64,000 bases of DNA, taken from the NCBI GenBank assembly GCA_018389105.1, contig JACATO010002187.1:832001-896000 (forward strand), in the 5' to 3' direction. A program made the translations under genes and the position numbers. The notes under the pieces are model-generated. The model saw only the letters and a list, made by a program, of their open reading frames with translations. It had not been told where the DNA came from and did not search any database. The stretch comes from Nautilus pompilius (lineage: Eukaryota; Mollusca; Cephalopoda; Nautilida; Nautilidae). Below are positions 54,401-62,300 of this stretch, one piece after another (the stretch's first letter is position 1; each line of letters opens with the position of its first letter).

Positions 54401-57400
54401 AACAACGGATATACTGATACTTGAACCTGCGTGTTCTTTGATAACACTGCTGTTGAGTGTGTGTGTGTGTGGGGGGGGTGTTTTGGTGAGTCTGAAGTTT
54501 TTAAATACTTATGGGTATAGGAAATAGTGGCTTCTCAGGAATTTCCTCCACCTGCTACATCAAAGTTACCCTTGATGCTTGATAAAGAAAGTGTATTAAT
54601 TTTATTAGACAGGCTGTCTGTTAATTAGGGACACTTGGTTTAAAACATCCCTTTACGTTTGTCCAACAGGGTGATATACATACCTCATTCAATGAACAAA
54701 GAAGTGCTAATTCCCCCCCACCCCACTTATTTTTTTTTTAAAATTAAGAGATATATAAAAGAAACAGATGGGCCTTTTAATGCAAAAATGGAGGCTGCTT
54801 GAAACTTTAAGATCATCCTTTCCAAGATTTTCTCTAGTTCCTAAGGAGTTCCATTGCTGTGCATTTTTGTGTGTGTTGTGAGCTGCCTTGGTGCAATGGT
54901 GGTATCTAGGGCTGGCACTATATCTACCAGTTATTAATTCGTAAAGGACATCATTCAAGCAATGAACAAACTCCTGACTTACCTCTCTTATCATTCACAT
55001 CGCCGCAGTTTAGTTTTAGGTTTCTCTAGGATACCGGGGGGACCTGTATTAACTGCAGAAAAAAAATTTACTCTAGTTAAAAGCATAACTTCTCTTAAAA
55101 ATTGCCTTCTTTCTACCAAAGCTAAAAGTGTTATAATTACATCTCCCTGTTCTTCATTAATGGAGTCAGAAATATTTCTTTCTTATTTTTTTACATTCCG
55201 TAAGACAATATTTTTAATGTCCACTCAGCCAGCCAGCCACCATCTTTTCCAAAGTTTTAATTAAACTAGTCTGATGGAACATTGGAGAACAGTACCTGCA
55301 TGAATCAGACCTATTTTGAGGCTGATTTAGTATGTTAATCTCTCTTCACTAGAGATTAAGTTAAGCCAAAGCGCCTCCTGAGTCATTCACTCTTTTAGCT
55401 TACTACAACAAGGAAGAGAGATTGTGATGTGTCAACCAACCACAGCAGTGCTGTAATAGAAGAGGGGAAAGATTATGCTTATTAGATTTCATGCTTGGGA
55501 AAATGCACTACCCCCCCCCCTAGTCTGAGGAAGAGAATATATGATATTACTTGAAAAACGTTGTAATATTTAAATTAATTTGTATCATAAAATACAAATT
55601 CCATTACTAATCTAAGTAACTGATATTGGTGACAGTAAAAAAGTATGCTACAAGTAATCCATGTTACTGTTGTTTTTTGTTTTGTTTTCCAAATACTTTT
55701 ATTCAGGTTTTCAACTGAAAAAATAAAAAAAACAGATGAGAGGCTGGCATAATACATATAGCTAACTGGATATTTTTTGATAAATTATATTAGCCTTTGC
55801 CATCAAACACTGGGGGACTTATTGAACCACTGATGCTTAATTAAAACTAATTAATTATAGTTCTTTTTCTGACAAATGCTGGAAAAAGATTAGCAGTAGT
55901 TTCCAGTCTTGGGGGATTTGCCAAGAGGCATCAGCAGACTGTTGCTGCTTGATTGCATTGTCTGTGCTTCGTATAGAAAATTTTGATGGAATGTTAAGTA
56001 CAAGGTGTCAGAAAAATATCTGACCTTAGACTGGGAAAAAAAAAATTACGTACTTGGTGGGGTTCATTTGCTAATCCCCTTCGAAGTAGGCCCCTTGTGC
56101 CTCCACACACTTAGCCCAGCAAGTCTGGAATGCTTCTTCCAGAATGGCGCTTGGCTCTCAAAGCAGGAGCCTTTCAGTGGCATCTTCATTTTTGGAAACA
56201 ACCAGAAGTCAGAAGCAGCCATGTCTGGAGAGTAGGGAGCCTGGCGAATGAGCCGGGGCGTTGTCATGATGCAGCTGCCAGTTTTGAGAGGACCACAGAT
56301 CCGGTATCTTGCGCTGCACTGCATCATGAAGACGTGGGAGGACCTCTTGATAGTACTCCTTTGTAACTGTTTGTCCTTTTGGTGCATATTCATCATGCAC
56401 AGTGCCTCTGTAGTCGAAGAAAACAGTCAGCATCACCTTGATTTTGCTGCGGACTTGATGTGCTTTTTTGGGCCTTGGTGACGGATGTTTTTCACTGTGA
56501 TGACTGAGCTTTGGTTTCCAGGTCGTACCCGTACACCCATGTCTCATCTCCAGTTATCACGGTATTCTGGAACTCAGGATCCCTGTTGGCAGTATCCAGC
56601 AGGTCCTGCACAACCTCAAGACTAAGTTGTTGTTGTTCCTGAGAAAGCAGCTTGGTCACAAATTTTGCTGCCACTCTGCAATCCTCCTTTAAAATTGCAT
56701 GTACAGAATCTTTGGTGATGAGGTTGGGATCAGTAATTTCCCACACCATCAAACGACGATCCTCCATTATCAACAACTGTATTGTGGCTTGTTGACGGCC
56801 TCCCGGAATACTGGTCACACTCCACCGAGGTGTGGCCATCTTTGAACCTGTTGTACCATTCTTTTATTTGGGTAACAGCCATGGCACTGTCACCGAAAGC
56901 CTGTTGAATTTTGCAAATTGTTTCCTCTTGGGTATCTCCAAGCTTTTGGCAAAACTTGATGAAAGATCGTTGCTCCAAACGTTCCATCATCACAGGCGAA
57001 ATTAAAATGCGACGAGTAAGTAGTACAGCTCCTCACGCATCCAGCAAGCCCGCCAAAAACCACGCATGCAGCTCCACTATGCACACTTTTTCCTCCCTAA
57101 TGTCATTGCTTCCCATGGGAAAAAATAAAGTCAGATATTTTTAGACAGACCTCGTAGTCCTTTCTTCTCCCTTAGCAGTACCTCAGTCATGGAGAAGTTA
57201 CTCCTCACCTTCACTAAGCAACTGGGAATGGAAAAAAGTTATGAGATACAACTATCTATTACATTACTGGATTATGAAAAGAGGCTGCCATTGTTTCTTT
57301 AGATGCCTCTGTACTCTCAATTTTTTTTGTAAGAATATAACTTTTAATGAAACCTGGCATTTGAAACACTTAACAAAAATCGCCCAAGCCTGTACTGATT

Positions 57401-58357
57401 GAGAGTGAATTTAAAGCAGTGGCCATCAACATAGGATTAATATCATTCCTGACAGACAATTTGAACAAGCCCCCCCCCCTCCTCACCAACTAAAACAGGG
57501 AATACTTTACATTAGTAATTTTTCATTTAAGAGTTCTGCACAACTTTTTAGAACCAGACTGATCGTTCATTCATTCATTCAATGTTTTTAATCTGCAATC
57601 CTTGCTTAAGTGGATTTTTGTTATCTGTATATTTTGGTAATCTAAAATACATTTATTTATTTTTCACTTTTGATGGACATGGGTAAAACAATGAAAAACA
57701 AAAAAATTTTTTTTTTTAAATTAACCCTGACGACTGCATGACAAACATTGCGTGCGTTGTAACCCAGCAGCAGTTATCTACCCTGTTGAGATCAGGACTT
57801 TGGAGTTGGTAAGCAGCCAAAAAAAAATAATAGCCCTGGACCTACTGTTGCGCTTTGCATAGGCTAAAGGAAAGCATCATGCATGAACTTCAGTTATTGA
57901 GTTTGAATATTTTTGCTAGAATAACTAATCCTTTATCCCTTAGATTAAAGGACATTTGATTTGGTGGTTCAGGTGACTAAATTAGAAAAAGATGGAGCTT
58001 TTCCCTTGTTTACTGGTGCTATATAACTGTTAACTTAACCATGACCAAACATTAAGGGGAGACTCGAGCCTGTTAATATAGATTTTTTTTACTTCAAATT
58101 CATATGAACGATGCTGGAGTTTTCCTGCTATGACATTTATATGGATTTTTGACATCACTATCACTTCAAAACTCAAGAAAACCCAATGGTGGTCTTTAAA
58201 GTAGCAAGACTATAATTATTTCATTTCATTGAAACCAAATTATAAATAGTAATAATACATGCTAAAAGTTTGTGGGGGGGGGTTTAAATATTTTGTCAGC
58301 TCTATGCCTGCCACAGATTTTGAGTTTTCTTTTTAAAGGTTAGCACTGCTCAAATAA
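35493..58357 (+). CDS. RASGEF1B: RasGEF domain-containing family member 1 (RASGEF1B-type), 20 coding exons
   Basis: Encodes a Ras-family guanine nucleotide exchange factor. Mammalian RASGEF1A and RASGEF1B promote GDP release with preference for Rap2, acting in the cytoplasm and at endosomal membranes. The joined exons give about 459 residues, against about 473 in the human protein. An N-terminal REM (RasGEFN) domain spans roughly residues 30-160; it includes NLLSGSLEALIQHLVP, DYYPDRTYIFTFLLSSR and EWTELFPYDFRDERMM. A catalytic CDC25-type RasGEF domain follows from about residue 190 to the end, with LAQQLTYIELDRL, EEFVQAF, LEAYVQWFNRLSYLVATEI, RMIEYFIDVAKECINIGNFN, AKFDILEHQMDPSNNF and KDIYFLNESCPNR. 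All junctions are GT-AG and the phases agree throughout. The start is the ATG at 35,493. The frame stays open upstream to the acceptor, so an earlier start in an unseen 5' exon is possible. The 1B name rests on overall similarity from memory of the family; an invertebrate co-orthologue of 1A/1B/1C is equally fair. Confidence 0.93.
35610..35631. repeat. Short (CTG)n repeat in intron 1
   Basis: Seven CTG/GCT units immediately upstream of the AP-1 and CRE-like sites. Confidence 0.9.
35642..35761 (+). promoter_or_regulatory. Putative internal promoter and alternative first exon of RASGEF1
   Basis: Within 75-194 bases after coding exon 1 there is an ordered promoter-like array. It consists of TGACTCA (35,642-35,648, perfect AP-1/TRE), TGACGTAG (35,659-35,666, CRE-like), TATATAAG (35,682-35,689, TATA box), then an initiator-like TCAGTTT (35,718-35,724). 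A near-perfect splice donor, GCG/GTAAGT, ends the would-be exon at 35,761. A transcript from here would skip exon 1 and splice to exon 2; its only ATG meets TAG at once, so initiation would be further downstream or non-canonical. Initiator spacing, about 38 bases from the TATA start, is slightly long. Inference from motifs only. Confidence 0.5.
36080..36121. repeat. Paired poly-T tracts
   Basis: Two long T runs separated by GTAGA. Confidence 0.9.
36377..36401. repeat. (TA)n microsatellite
   Basis: About 12 TA units followed by a T run. Confidence 0.95.
37126..37215 (+). CDS. RASGEF1B: RASGEF1 exon 2 (REM domain start)
   Basis: 90 bases, phase 0 to 0. Encodes the hallmark NLLSGSLEALIQHLVP of the REM domain, then KDYYPD. 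Acceptor TTTTCAG, donor GTAAGT. Confidence 0.95.
37216..40247 (+). other. RASGEF1 intron 2
   Basis: No exon or transposon recognised. Microsatellites GA (38,313-38,331), CA/TA (38,520-38,551) and AAC (38,795-38,811) are present. A homeodomain-site-rich block at 39,060-39,175 is listed separately. Confidence 0.7.
39060..39175. promoter_or_regulatory. Candidate intronic enhancer rich in TAATTA sites
   Basis: In about 115 bases there are several homeodomain core sites: TTAATTAG near 39,069, ATTAATG and TTAATTG near 39,095-39,107, TTAATTATAG near 39,122 and GTTAATTACTG near 39,149. The block lacks the homopolymers and microsatellites of the surrounding intron, which suggests constraint. AT-rich DNA yields such sites by chance, so this is tentative. 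Confidence 0.25.
40248..40325 (+). CDS. RASGEF1B: RASGEF1 exon 3 (REM domain)
   Basis: 78 bases, phase 0 to 0. RTYIFTFLLSSRIF is nearly identical to the vertebrate RTYIFTFLLSSRLF. The acceptor has a long T tract ending TTTTCAG. Confidence 0.95.
40491..40535 (+). CDS. RASGEF1B: RASGEF1 exon 4 (45-nt small exon)
   Basis: 45 bases, phase 0 to 0, encoding 15 residues (VCIYQQNLTGERVKK). It starts at the ACAG acceptor ending at 40,490; another CAG ending at 40,508 could act as a downstream acceptor, removing six residues. Confidence 0.85.
41043..41086 (+). CDS. RASGEF1B: RASGEF1 exon 5 (44-nt small exon)
   Basis: Phase 0 in, phase 2 out. Encodes ESLGRFGPHLIRLL, and the split codon completes Ser with exon 6. 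This corresponds to the vertebrate segment ending in ILQLLT before EWTE. Confidence 0.9.
41338..41479 (+). CDS. RASGEF1B: RASGEF1 exon 6 (end of REM domain)
   Basis: 142 bases. Encodes EWTELFPYDFRDERMMKHL, the most conserved REM-domain signature of this family, then a helical segment ending NLMNK. Donor AAG/GTAAGA. Confidence 0.95.
41480..43282 (+). other. RASGEF1 intron 6
   Basis: No exon recognised. The frame of exon 6 stays open for about 78 codons past its donor, to 41,713, but the extension is unlike the family. The segment near 41,640-41,670 ('gtgtccaaatacttttg') resembles the end of some Tc1-type elements. About 42,540-43,030 is even in composition with homeodomain-like ATTAATTAAA words and might be conserved. 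Confidence 0.6.
43283..43369 (+). CDS. RASGEF1B: RASGEF1 exon 7 (linker)
   Basis: 87 bases, phase 0 to 0. Encodes the linker LSSLHSYEDFLTKIN and on. Two donors in frame: CAG/GTAGTG after 43,357 and ACA/GTAAGT after 43,369. The second matches the consensus better and was chosen; the first would remove four residues (VVPT). Confidence 0.85.
43370..44711 (+). other. RASGEF1 intron 7
   Basis: Two segments, about 43,600-44,040 and 44,380-44,600, have more C, G and CpG than normal intron here and look like unidentified dispersed repeats. No coding signal was recognised in them. Confidence 0.5.
44712..44777 (+). CDS. RASGEF1B: RASGEF1 exon 8 (start of catalytic domain)
   Basis: 66 bases, phase 0 to 0. 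Encodes TDVVEVCASPLLLAQQLTYI and EL, matching the start of the CDC25 domain, where LAQQLTxIEL is typical. Confidence 0.95.
45359..45427 (+). CDS. RASGEF1B: RASGEF1 exon 9
   Basis: 69 bases, phase 0 to 0. Encodes DRLSHIGAEEFVQAF, the conserved ER/DLxxIGPEEFVQAF segment, then a short variable tail. Donor GAG/GTAGGT. Confidence 0.95.
45548..45640 (+). CDS. RASGEF1B: RASGEF1 exon 10
   Basis: 93 bases, phase 0 to 0, separated from exon 9 by only 120 bases. Encodes NLEAYVQWFNRLSYLVATEI, a catalytic-domain core helix almost unchanged from vertebrates. Confidence 0.95.
45641..46501 (+). other. RASGEF1 intron 10
   Basis: Nothing recognisable beyond simple AT-rich intron and an A run near 46,380. Confidence 0.7.
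46502..46604 (+). CDS. RASGEF1B: RASGEF1 exon 11
   Basis: 103 bases, phase 0 to 1. Encodes RMIEYFIDVAKECINIGNFN and SLMAII, the region around the Ras-contacting helices of CDC25 domains. Confidence 0.96.
46605..47747 (+). other. RASGEF1 introns 11 and 12 (around exon 12)
   Basis: No feature other than exon 12 (47,236-47,276) was seen. Short frames here have chance composition. Confidence 0.7.
47236..47276 (+). CDS. RASGEF1B: RASGEF1 exon 12 (41-nt small exon)
   Basis: Phase 1 to 0. The split codon gives Ala, followed by GMNLSPVARLRRT, conserved as GMNMSPVSRLKKT in vertebrates. Confidence 0.95.
47748..47786 (+). CDS. RASGEF1B: RASGEF1 exon 13 (39-nt small exon)
   Basis: 39 bases, phase 0 to 0: WARVNTAKFDILE. 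Vertebrate counterpart WAKVKTAKFDILE. Confidence 0.95.
48122..48217 (+). CDS. RASGEF1B: RASGEF1 exon 14
   Basis: 96 bases, phase 0 to 0. HQMDPSNNFGSYRSCLKAA matches the family word HQMDPSSNFxxYRxAL. Confidence 0.95.
48961..49028 (+). CDS. RASGEF1B: RASGEF1 exon 15 (helical hairpin region)
   Basis: 68 bases, phase 0 to 2. VVIPFFTLFVKDIYFLNES is the catalytic-hairpin neighbourhood of RasGEF domains (P-x-x-x-x-x-x-KDI/L-x-x-L-N/H). Confidence 0.96.
49928..49955 (+). CDS. RASGEF1B: RASGEF1 exon 16 (28-nt microexon)
   Basis: Only 28 bases, phase 2 to 0. The split Arg codon is followed by TSNRNVNFE, matching the vertebrate LPNGHVNFE. Both flanking splice sites are strong (TTTCAG and GTAAGT). Confidence 0.93.
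50271..50327 (+). CDS. RASGEF1B: RASGEF1 exon 17
   Basis: 57 bases, phase 0 to 0: KFWQLAKHIAEFVSWQQVE, vertebrate KFWELAKQVSEFMTWKQVE. Confidence 0.96.
50653..50719 (+). CDS. RASGEF1B: RASGEF1 exon 18
   Basis: 67 bases, phase 0 to 1. Encodes CPYEKNDVTMNYILTTPTYS and ET, matching CPFERD...YLLTVPVFSE. Confidence 0.93.
50949..51021 (+). CDS. RASGEF1B: RASGEF1 exon 19
   Basis: 73 bases, phase 1 to 2. LALASFECESPENSYDKERH matches the vertebrate LASYESEGPENHIEKDR. Donor GAA/GTAAGT. A 7.3-kb intron follows. Confidence 0.95.
51056..53340 (-). mobile_element. 5'-truncated LINE with reverse transcriptase and RNase H, inactive
   Basis: Reading on the minus strand, about 53,320-52,860 carries the pre-RT linker (ADAFVKLY and similar). 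About 52,870-52,330 is reverse transcriptase: DSYRPISLT, then LIDYSRAYDGVW with the first catalytic Asp, GSVLSPLLF, YYIDDL and FADDV (52,341-52,355). RNase H lies at about 51,540-51,390 (CSSFQAELKAI and TWCPSHWGVKGNELA), followed by a C-terminal ILTDCP word. This order fits RNase H-bearing LINEs of the I/Jockey group. Several frameshifts and stops break the frame, and no endonuclease is present, so the 5' end is truncated near 53,340. Higher CpG and GC than the host intron mark its extent. No target-site duplication or tail was resolved. Confidence 0.9.
53341..55998 (+). other. RASGEF1 intron 19, middle part
   Basis: No exon in matching phase and no named repeat. A CAG acceptor at 54,058 is in phase but would give a terminus unlike the family. 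Confidence 0.6.
56001..56028. repeat. mariner terminal inverted repeat, plus-strand left end
   Basis: Imperfectly complementary to 57,126-57,154, sharing the inner block AAAAATATCTGAC. Preceded by the TA target duplicate at 55,999-56,000. Confidence 0.85.
57126..57154. repeat. mariner terminal inverted repeat, plus-strand right end
   Basis: Mate of 56,001-56,028 with about three quarters identity and one gap. Followed by TA at 57,155-57,156. Confidence 0.85.
57157..58338 (+). other. RASGEF1 intron 19, distal part
   Basis: AT-rich with runs of C (near 57,472), T and G (near 58,274). No other credible terminal exon was found in phase. Confidence 0.6.
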
Positions 58358-59105
58358 CTCAGGCAGAATTGACATTGGTAATGCTTTACTGTCAAAAAAA
58401 GGTTTTTTTTTCTCATAATTCACTTAAAGGTATGAAAAGGCAGCTAACCAGGCTTTAATATCATTGCAAGATGTGTTGGAATTTGTCAGTCTCTTTCCTG
58501 AATGTTTGGTTTATTTGTATAGATAAATAATTAAAACAAATACCCATGGGGATAATTCTTCATCTTCAGACACACAAACTAAAATGTTGATTTAAAAGTT
58601 TTTTTCCCCTAATTATTTTGAAAATATCCCAAAAGTGCTATATGTTTTCGAAATGAATACAGCATATCATGCATGGCATTTTCCAACTTAAGATTATCAC
58701 GACTTGTTATTTAATCGTAGGCATACGAACATAAATTGTTACATTTTTCACTTTCTGTAATTAAATGTTTACTTATTTGCTGTAATAAAGATTGGCATGT
58801 CTGATATTTGAGATTGTGAATCTGTAACAAAATGTGTATGTCAATGAAGGTTGGGGGTAGACTTGACCTTTCCTCGTGTTAATTAATGGATGCTGTTGTT
58901 CAATGTCAGCGTGACAACTGTGTTGCCATTTTACGATCCGCTCCCGTTGTATGCATAAGCAGAATGTGTTCTTGTACAAATTGTCAAATGTGATTTGATT
59001 TCAATCCAAAGATTGGTTGTGAAAGAAATTAAAACTGTTGTGTATATATAAATATATCTATACATACATACATACAATTTGTTAATAAAAAGTTGTTACA
59101 GAAAT
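58339..59105 (+). CDS. RASGEF1B: RASGEF1 exon 20: 19 coding bases plus 3' untranslated region
   Basis: The last split codon needs a first base to complete AA-. At 58,339 a TTCTTTTTAAAG acceptor gives AAG then LALLK and a TAA stop at 58,355-58,357. This mirrors the short vertebrate end (LRSSLLGRV) after the same Lys/Arg-Ser-Leu stretch, in matching phase. The 3' untranslated region has AATAAA signals at 58,784 and 59,084; the second would put the end near 59,105. The acceptor is AAG rather than CAG, and so few coding bases make this the least certain exon. Confidence 0.6.
59084..59089 (+). terminator. Polyadenylation signal, probable distal signal of RASGEF1
   Basis: AATAAA, 730 bases beyond the stop. 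An earlier AATAAA at 58,784-58,789 could give a shorter transcript. Confidence 0.55.
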
Positions 59106-59326
59106 CAAGACTCTTTGTTTTGATAATTTTCCAGGTAGAAATGTTTGCTTAAAGGAAGGTTCAACAACCTAAACAGATTTCTTGAAGCTCTCTATATATC
59201 TCATGTAACCAAATTCTCCATGGTGAGAACTCATGATCATTGCATCCTCCTGCTGCTACCCAAATAATTTTTAGCTTAACTGATTGTAATTTGTAAGAGG
59301 AATTAGAGAGAATGACAAGAAAACTT

Positions 59327-59370
59327 CTATTTTAAAGTAGCTACTAAATGATTAAAGGCTTGAGAAAAAC
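59327..59370 (-). CDS. HAUS5: Putative HAUS5 terminal coding exon
   Basis: 44 bases: the split Gly codon, then FSQAFNHLVATLK and TAG. It follows an ATTATTCAG acceptor. The untranslated region continues to lower coordinates; the first polyadenylation-like hexamer on this strand, ATTAAA, is at 58,710-58,715, inside the RASGEF1 3' untranslated region. Confidence 0.65.
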
Positions 59371-62300
59371 CTGAATAATTATTCAGCCTCCATGCGCACA
59401 GCAATTCAGCAATATTTATCCATGGCTGAATAACCATTGTAGCTGAATATTGTAAAACTAGCTCTAATAATAAAGTGATGGGAAGAGCCTAATCTTTATT
59501 TTCAATATGCATCGCAAAATCATTCTTGTACCAAATAAAACTATACCAAAATTTGAATTTAAAATTTCTCTCTCACACCATGGTTCTTTTGAAATAAAGT
59601 TAAATACCAACTTGTAAGAATAATTTATTAGTATACAGTAATAAATAAAGATATAAAAACAACTTTCACCCACCTGTATAGTCCTTCAAATCTGTATCAG
59701 TCAGCATGGGCTTGACGCTAATTAATGTAACATCATCTGTATTGCTTCATCCCCATGTTTTGCATTAAAAGTGTGTTGATTAAATAAGGTAAAAAGTCTT
59801 AGATATCACTTTCTATTATCATAGTTTCTGCTTAAAAGAAATGGCATATAATCTTTATGGAATTTTTTATTCTACTCCAGTTCTTTGATAGTATCTCTTG
59901 CAAATGTAAGAAAATGCTGGCCGTCATAGCACAACAATCCATGAACTGCTCGGAAAATTTGCACTTGATCCCTGCAAATCATATAGAAAATTTTCAGGAA
60001 TTTAAATCAAGTTCTCCATCATTTCTGGATTTGACATTTTTCATAGTAATAAATAAACAGTCTTCAGATAACTTATAGACATTCAACAACAATTATATGC
60101 ATTCATAGTTTTTGAAAGAAAAGACTTTAAAAAATGTCATCTCATTATTTTGAAAATGGTTGTAGTTCAAAGATCAATCTCAACAAAAGAAGTGTTTAAA
60201 CTTTAATTTAGTTGGTACAAGATGAGCATCTCCCCAGGGAAAAGAAATTTCTGTTGATGTCGTTTTTAACTGAACTTCAACCTTAAGAGCAGGTACAAAC
60301 TTCGTTCTTGCTGATAGTATCAGAGACTGTTTTTAACACACTAATCAGCAAATTCTATATTCACAACGGCACATTGGCCTGCTGCTTCTAACTGTCAATG
60401 TGACTACAAAATACCAAGTCTAAATTTTAACTATATCCCTAAACTACATTTGGTATTTTCAATTATCATGCTTACCTGTCATCAGTCTGCAATCCTTTTA
60501 TAAGCGGTAATAAATTCGAGGCTGTCTCACTCATTATGTGCAGCTGTAGGATATGTATCTGGGCCTGGTGAATAAGTTCTGAGTATCGATCAAGTTCACA
60601 GACTTTCTGGTAGTACAAATTGTTGTCGTCACACACAATTCGAGCAAATTCCTCTGAAAAAAATTACACCAATAGGTTCAGCATGTCTTATGCAGAAAAA
60701 GCAGATACTTTTAGTACACCAGACCTTGAAAAAGTGAGGCACAAAAATAGGGTTTTATTACTTTGACTGACTAGTAGTAAATGACTGTGTCCTGTTTTTA
60801 ATTATAAGCAGTTGAAACTGTCTTGTACTGGTTTCATCATCAAACTATAGTTTTGTGTCAAGAGATATTTGTGCACTAACAGATTTGAGAGTTTATATAT
60901 TTATTTTCTACCTACACTAAATATAAATCATACAATCAAAATACAAACTAGAAAGATATAAATTCAAAATTCTCATCGGTAGTATCTAAACTGCTCATTT
61001 CTCTCGGTTAAATGCATTATAGCTAAAGGGAAATAATTCAATTTTAAGCTCAAATTTTTTTTTTTTAAATTATGGGTGATAACAGTGAAATAAAGAAAAC
61101 TATTTCTTTAGCTGTTGTGTGTATTTTAAGTACTTTTTAAAAATTATTATACAAAAGTAACCAGAAATGGACATTAATAAATTACAACTTTTTACTTTCT
61201 ATTTGTAGTACTCTCACCTTGCAACAATTCATGCGGAATCCAAATACTGGGAGGCATCTTCAGTTTTAATAATTCTATTTCAGGTATCTGTCTGGCATTA
61301 GACCTTGCAGCTTTTGAATGTTGGGTATCTAAGAAAGAGAACATAAGAATTTATTATCTAAAGTAACTTTACTATCTATATTCTGAATTCAAAACAGTAC
61401 AATTTAATCTAAAACTGAATAGAAATGAATGTATTTAACAAGTCATTCCTTGCTTCCCAAAATGTTTAACTTTTCACAAAAACAGTAACAATGAAGTGAA
61501 GTGAAATAAATTTTTTATTTGTCTTAGAAAAAAGGTCACAAATAGTTAACAAGGGGATTGATTCACAAACCATAAGAAAGCATTTTAAAAAGATATATAT
61601 AACTCAAGTACCCTTTATTAGTATTTTTTTGGTGCTAATAAATACAATAAAGCCATTTTGTAATTCATAAAAATCAGCTGAAATTCATATAACTGGATGT
61701 TACAATTTGACAATATATTTAATTCCACTTGTGAAGAAAAACATTAATCACAAGTCAATGAAAATATATTTTTTTACCAAAATCAGCTCATGGAATCCAT
61801 AACCTGTTAATGGAAGACCACCACCACAATTTCTATTGGCACTCTACAGAGTTAAAAAAAAAAAAATACATGACATAGTTGATAATGGGCAAGGACACCT
61901 CTAGACTATGTGAAAGCTGTGTTTTTCCATAACATTTTTTTTTTAAATTCCTGTGTAAAAGATACTATTAGGAAATTGAACAGACTCACACCAGATAATA
62001 CAACTTTTTGCTGCATCTAAACCCTAGTTGAATTGTTTTAACCATGCTCAGGCTAATCAAGTATTATGCCAATGTTCAAAGCAGATCAACATAGGAATTT
62101 CTTGGCACTCAATCCTGCAGGGTGAAGTTGATTTCTGATAGTTTGTCTGGATATCCCTCTGACTGCCAGTAAGTGTCACTGGATCTTTGAAACAGTAATC
62201 ACAATGTCCTACCACCAGACCATCTTTTTGATTGTCCATTCATCAAGAGCATGCCTGCCTGTCTGTTAGTGATGGTGGTAGCATGTATAGTTAGTTGACT

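Larger units (their letters stand above)
56001..57154 (-). mobile_element. mariner-family transposon with terminal inverted repeats and TA duplication, inactive
   Basis: Minus-strand transposase fragments run in order. About 56,990-56,840 is the N-terminal helix-turn-helix region (RSFIKFCQKLGDTQEETICK, then IKEWYNRFKDG). About 56,840-56,490 carries TGDETWVYGYD with the first catalytic Asp. About 56,480-56,250 has HHDNAPAHS with the second, and about 56,245-56,190 has YSPDMAASDFWLFPK with the third. Frameshifts occur, and the second and third Asp codons are only about 19 codons apart rather than 34, so a catalytic segment is deleted. The ends are imperfect inverted repeats of about 28-29 bases flanked by TA on both sides, the mariner signature. 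Confidence 0.93.

Noticed and set aside
58773-58979. Minus-strand 68-codon frame as a last exon of the minus-strand gene
   Set aside because: The phase-compatible exon at 59,370-59,327 already ends in a stop; this frame lies within the predicted untranslated overlap.
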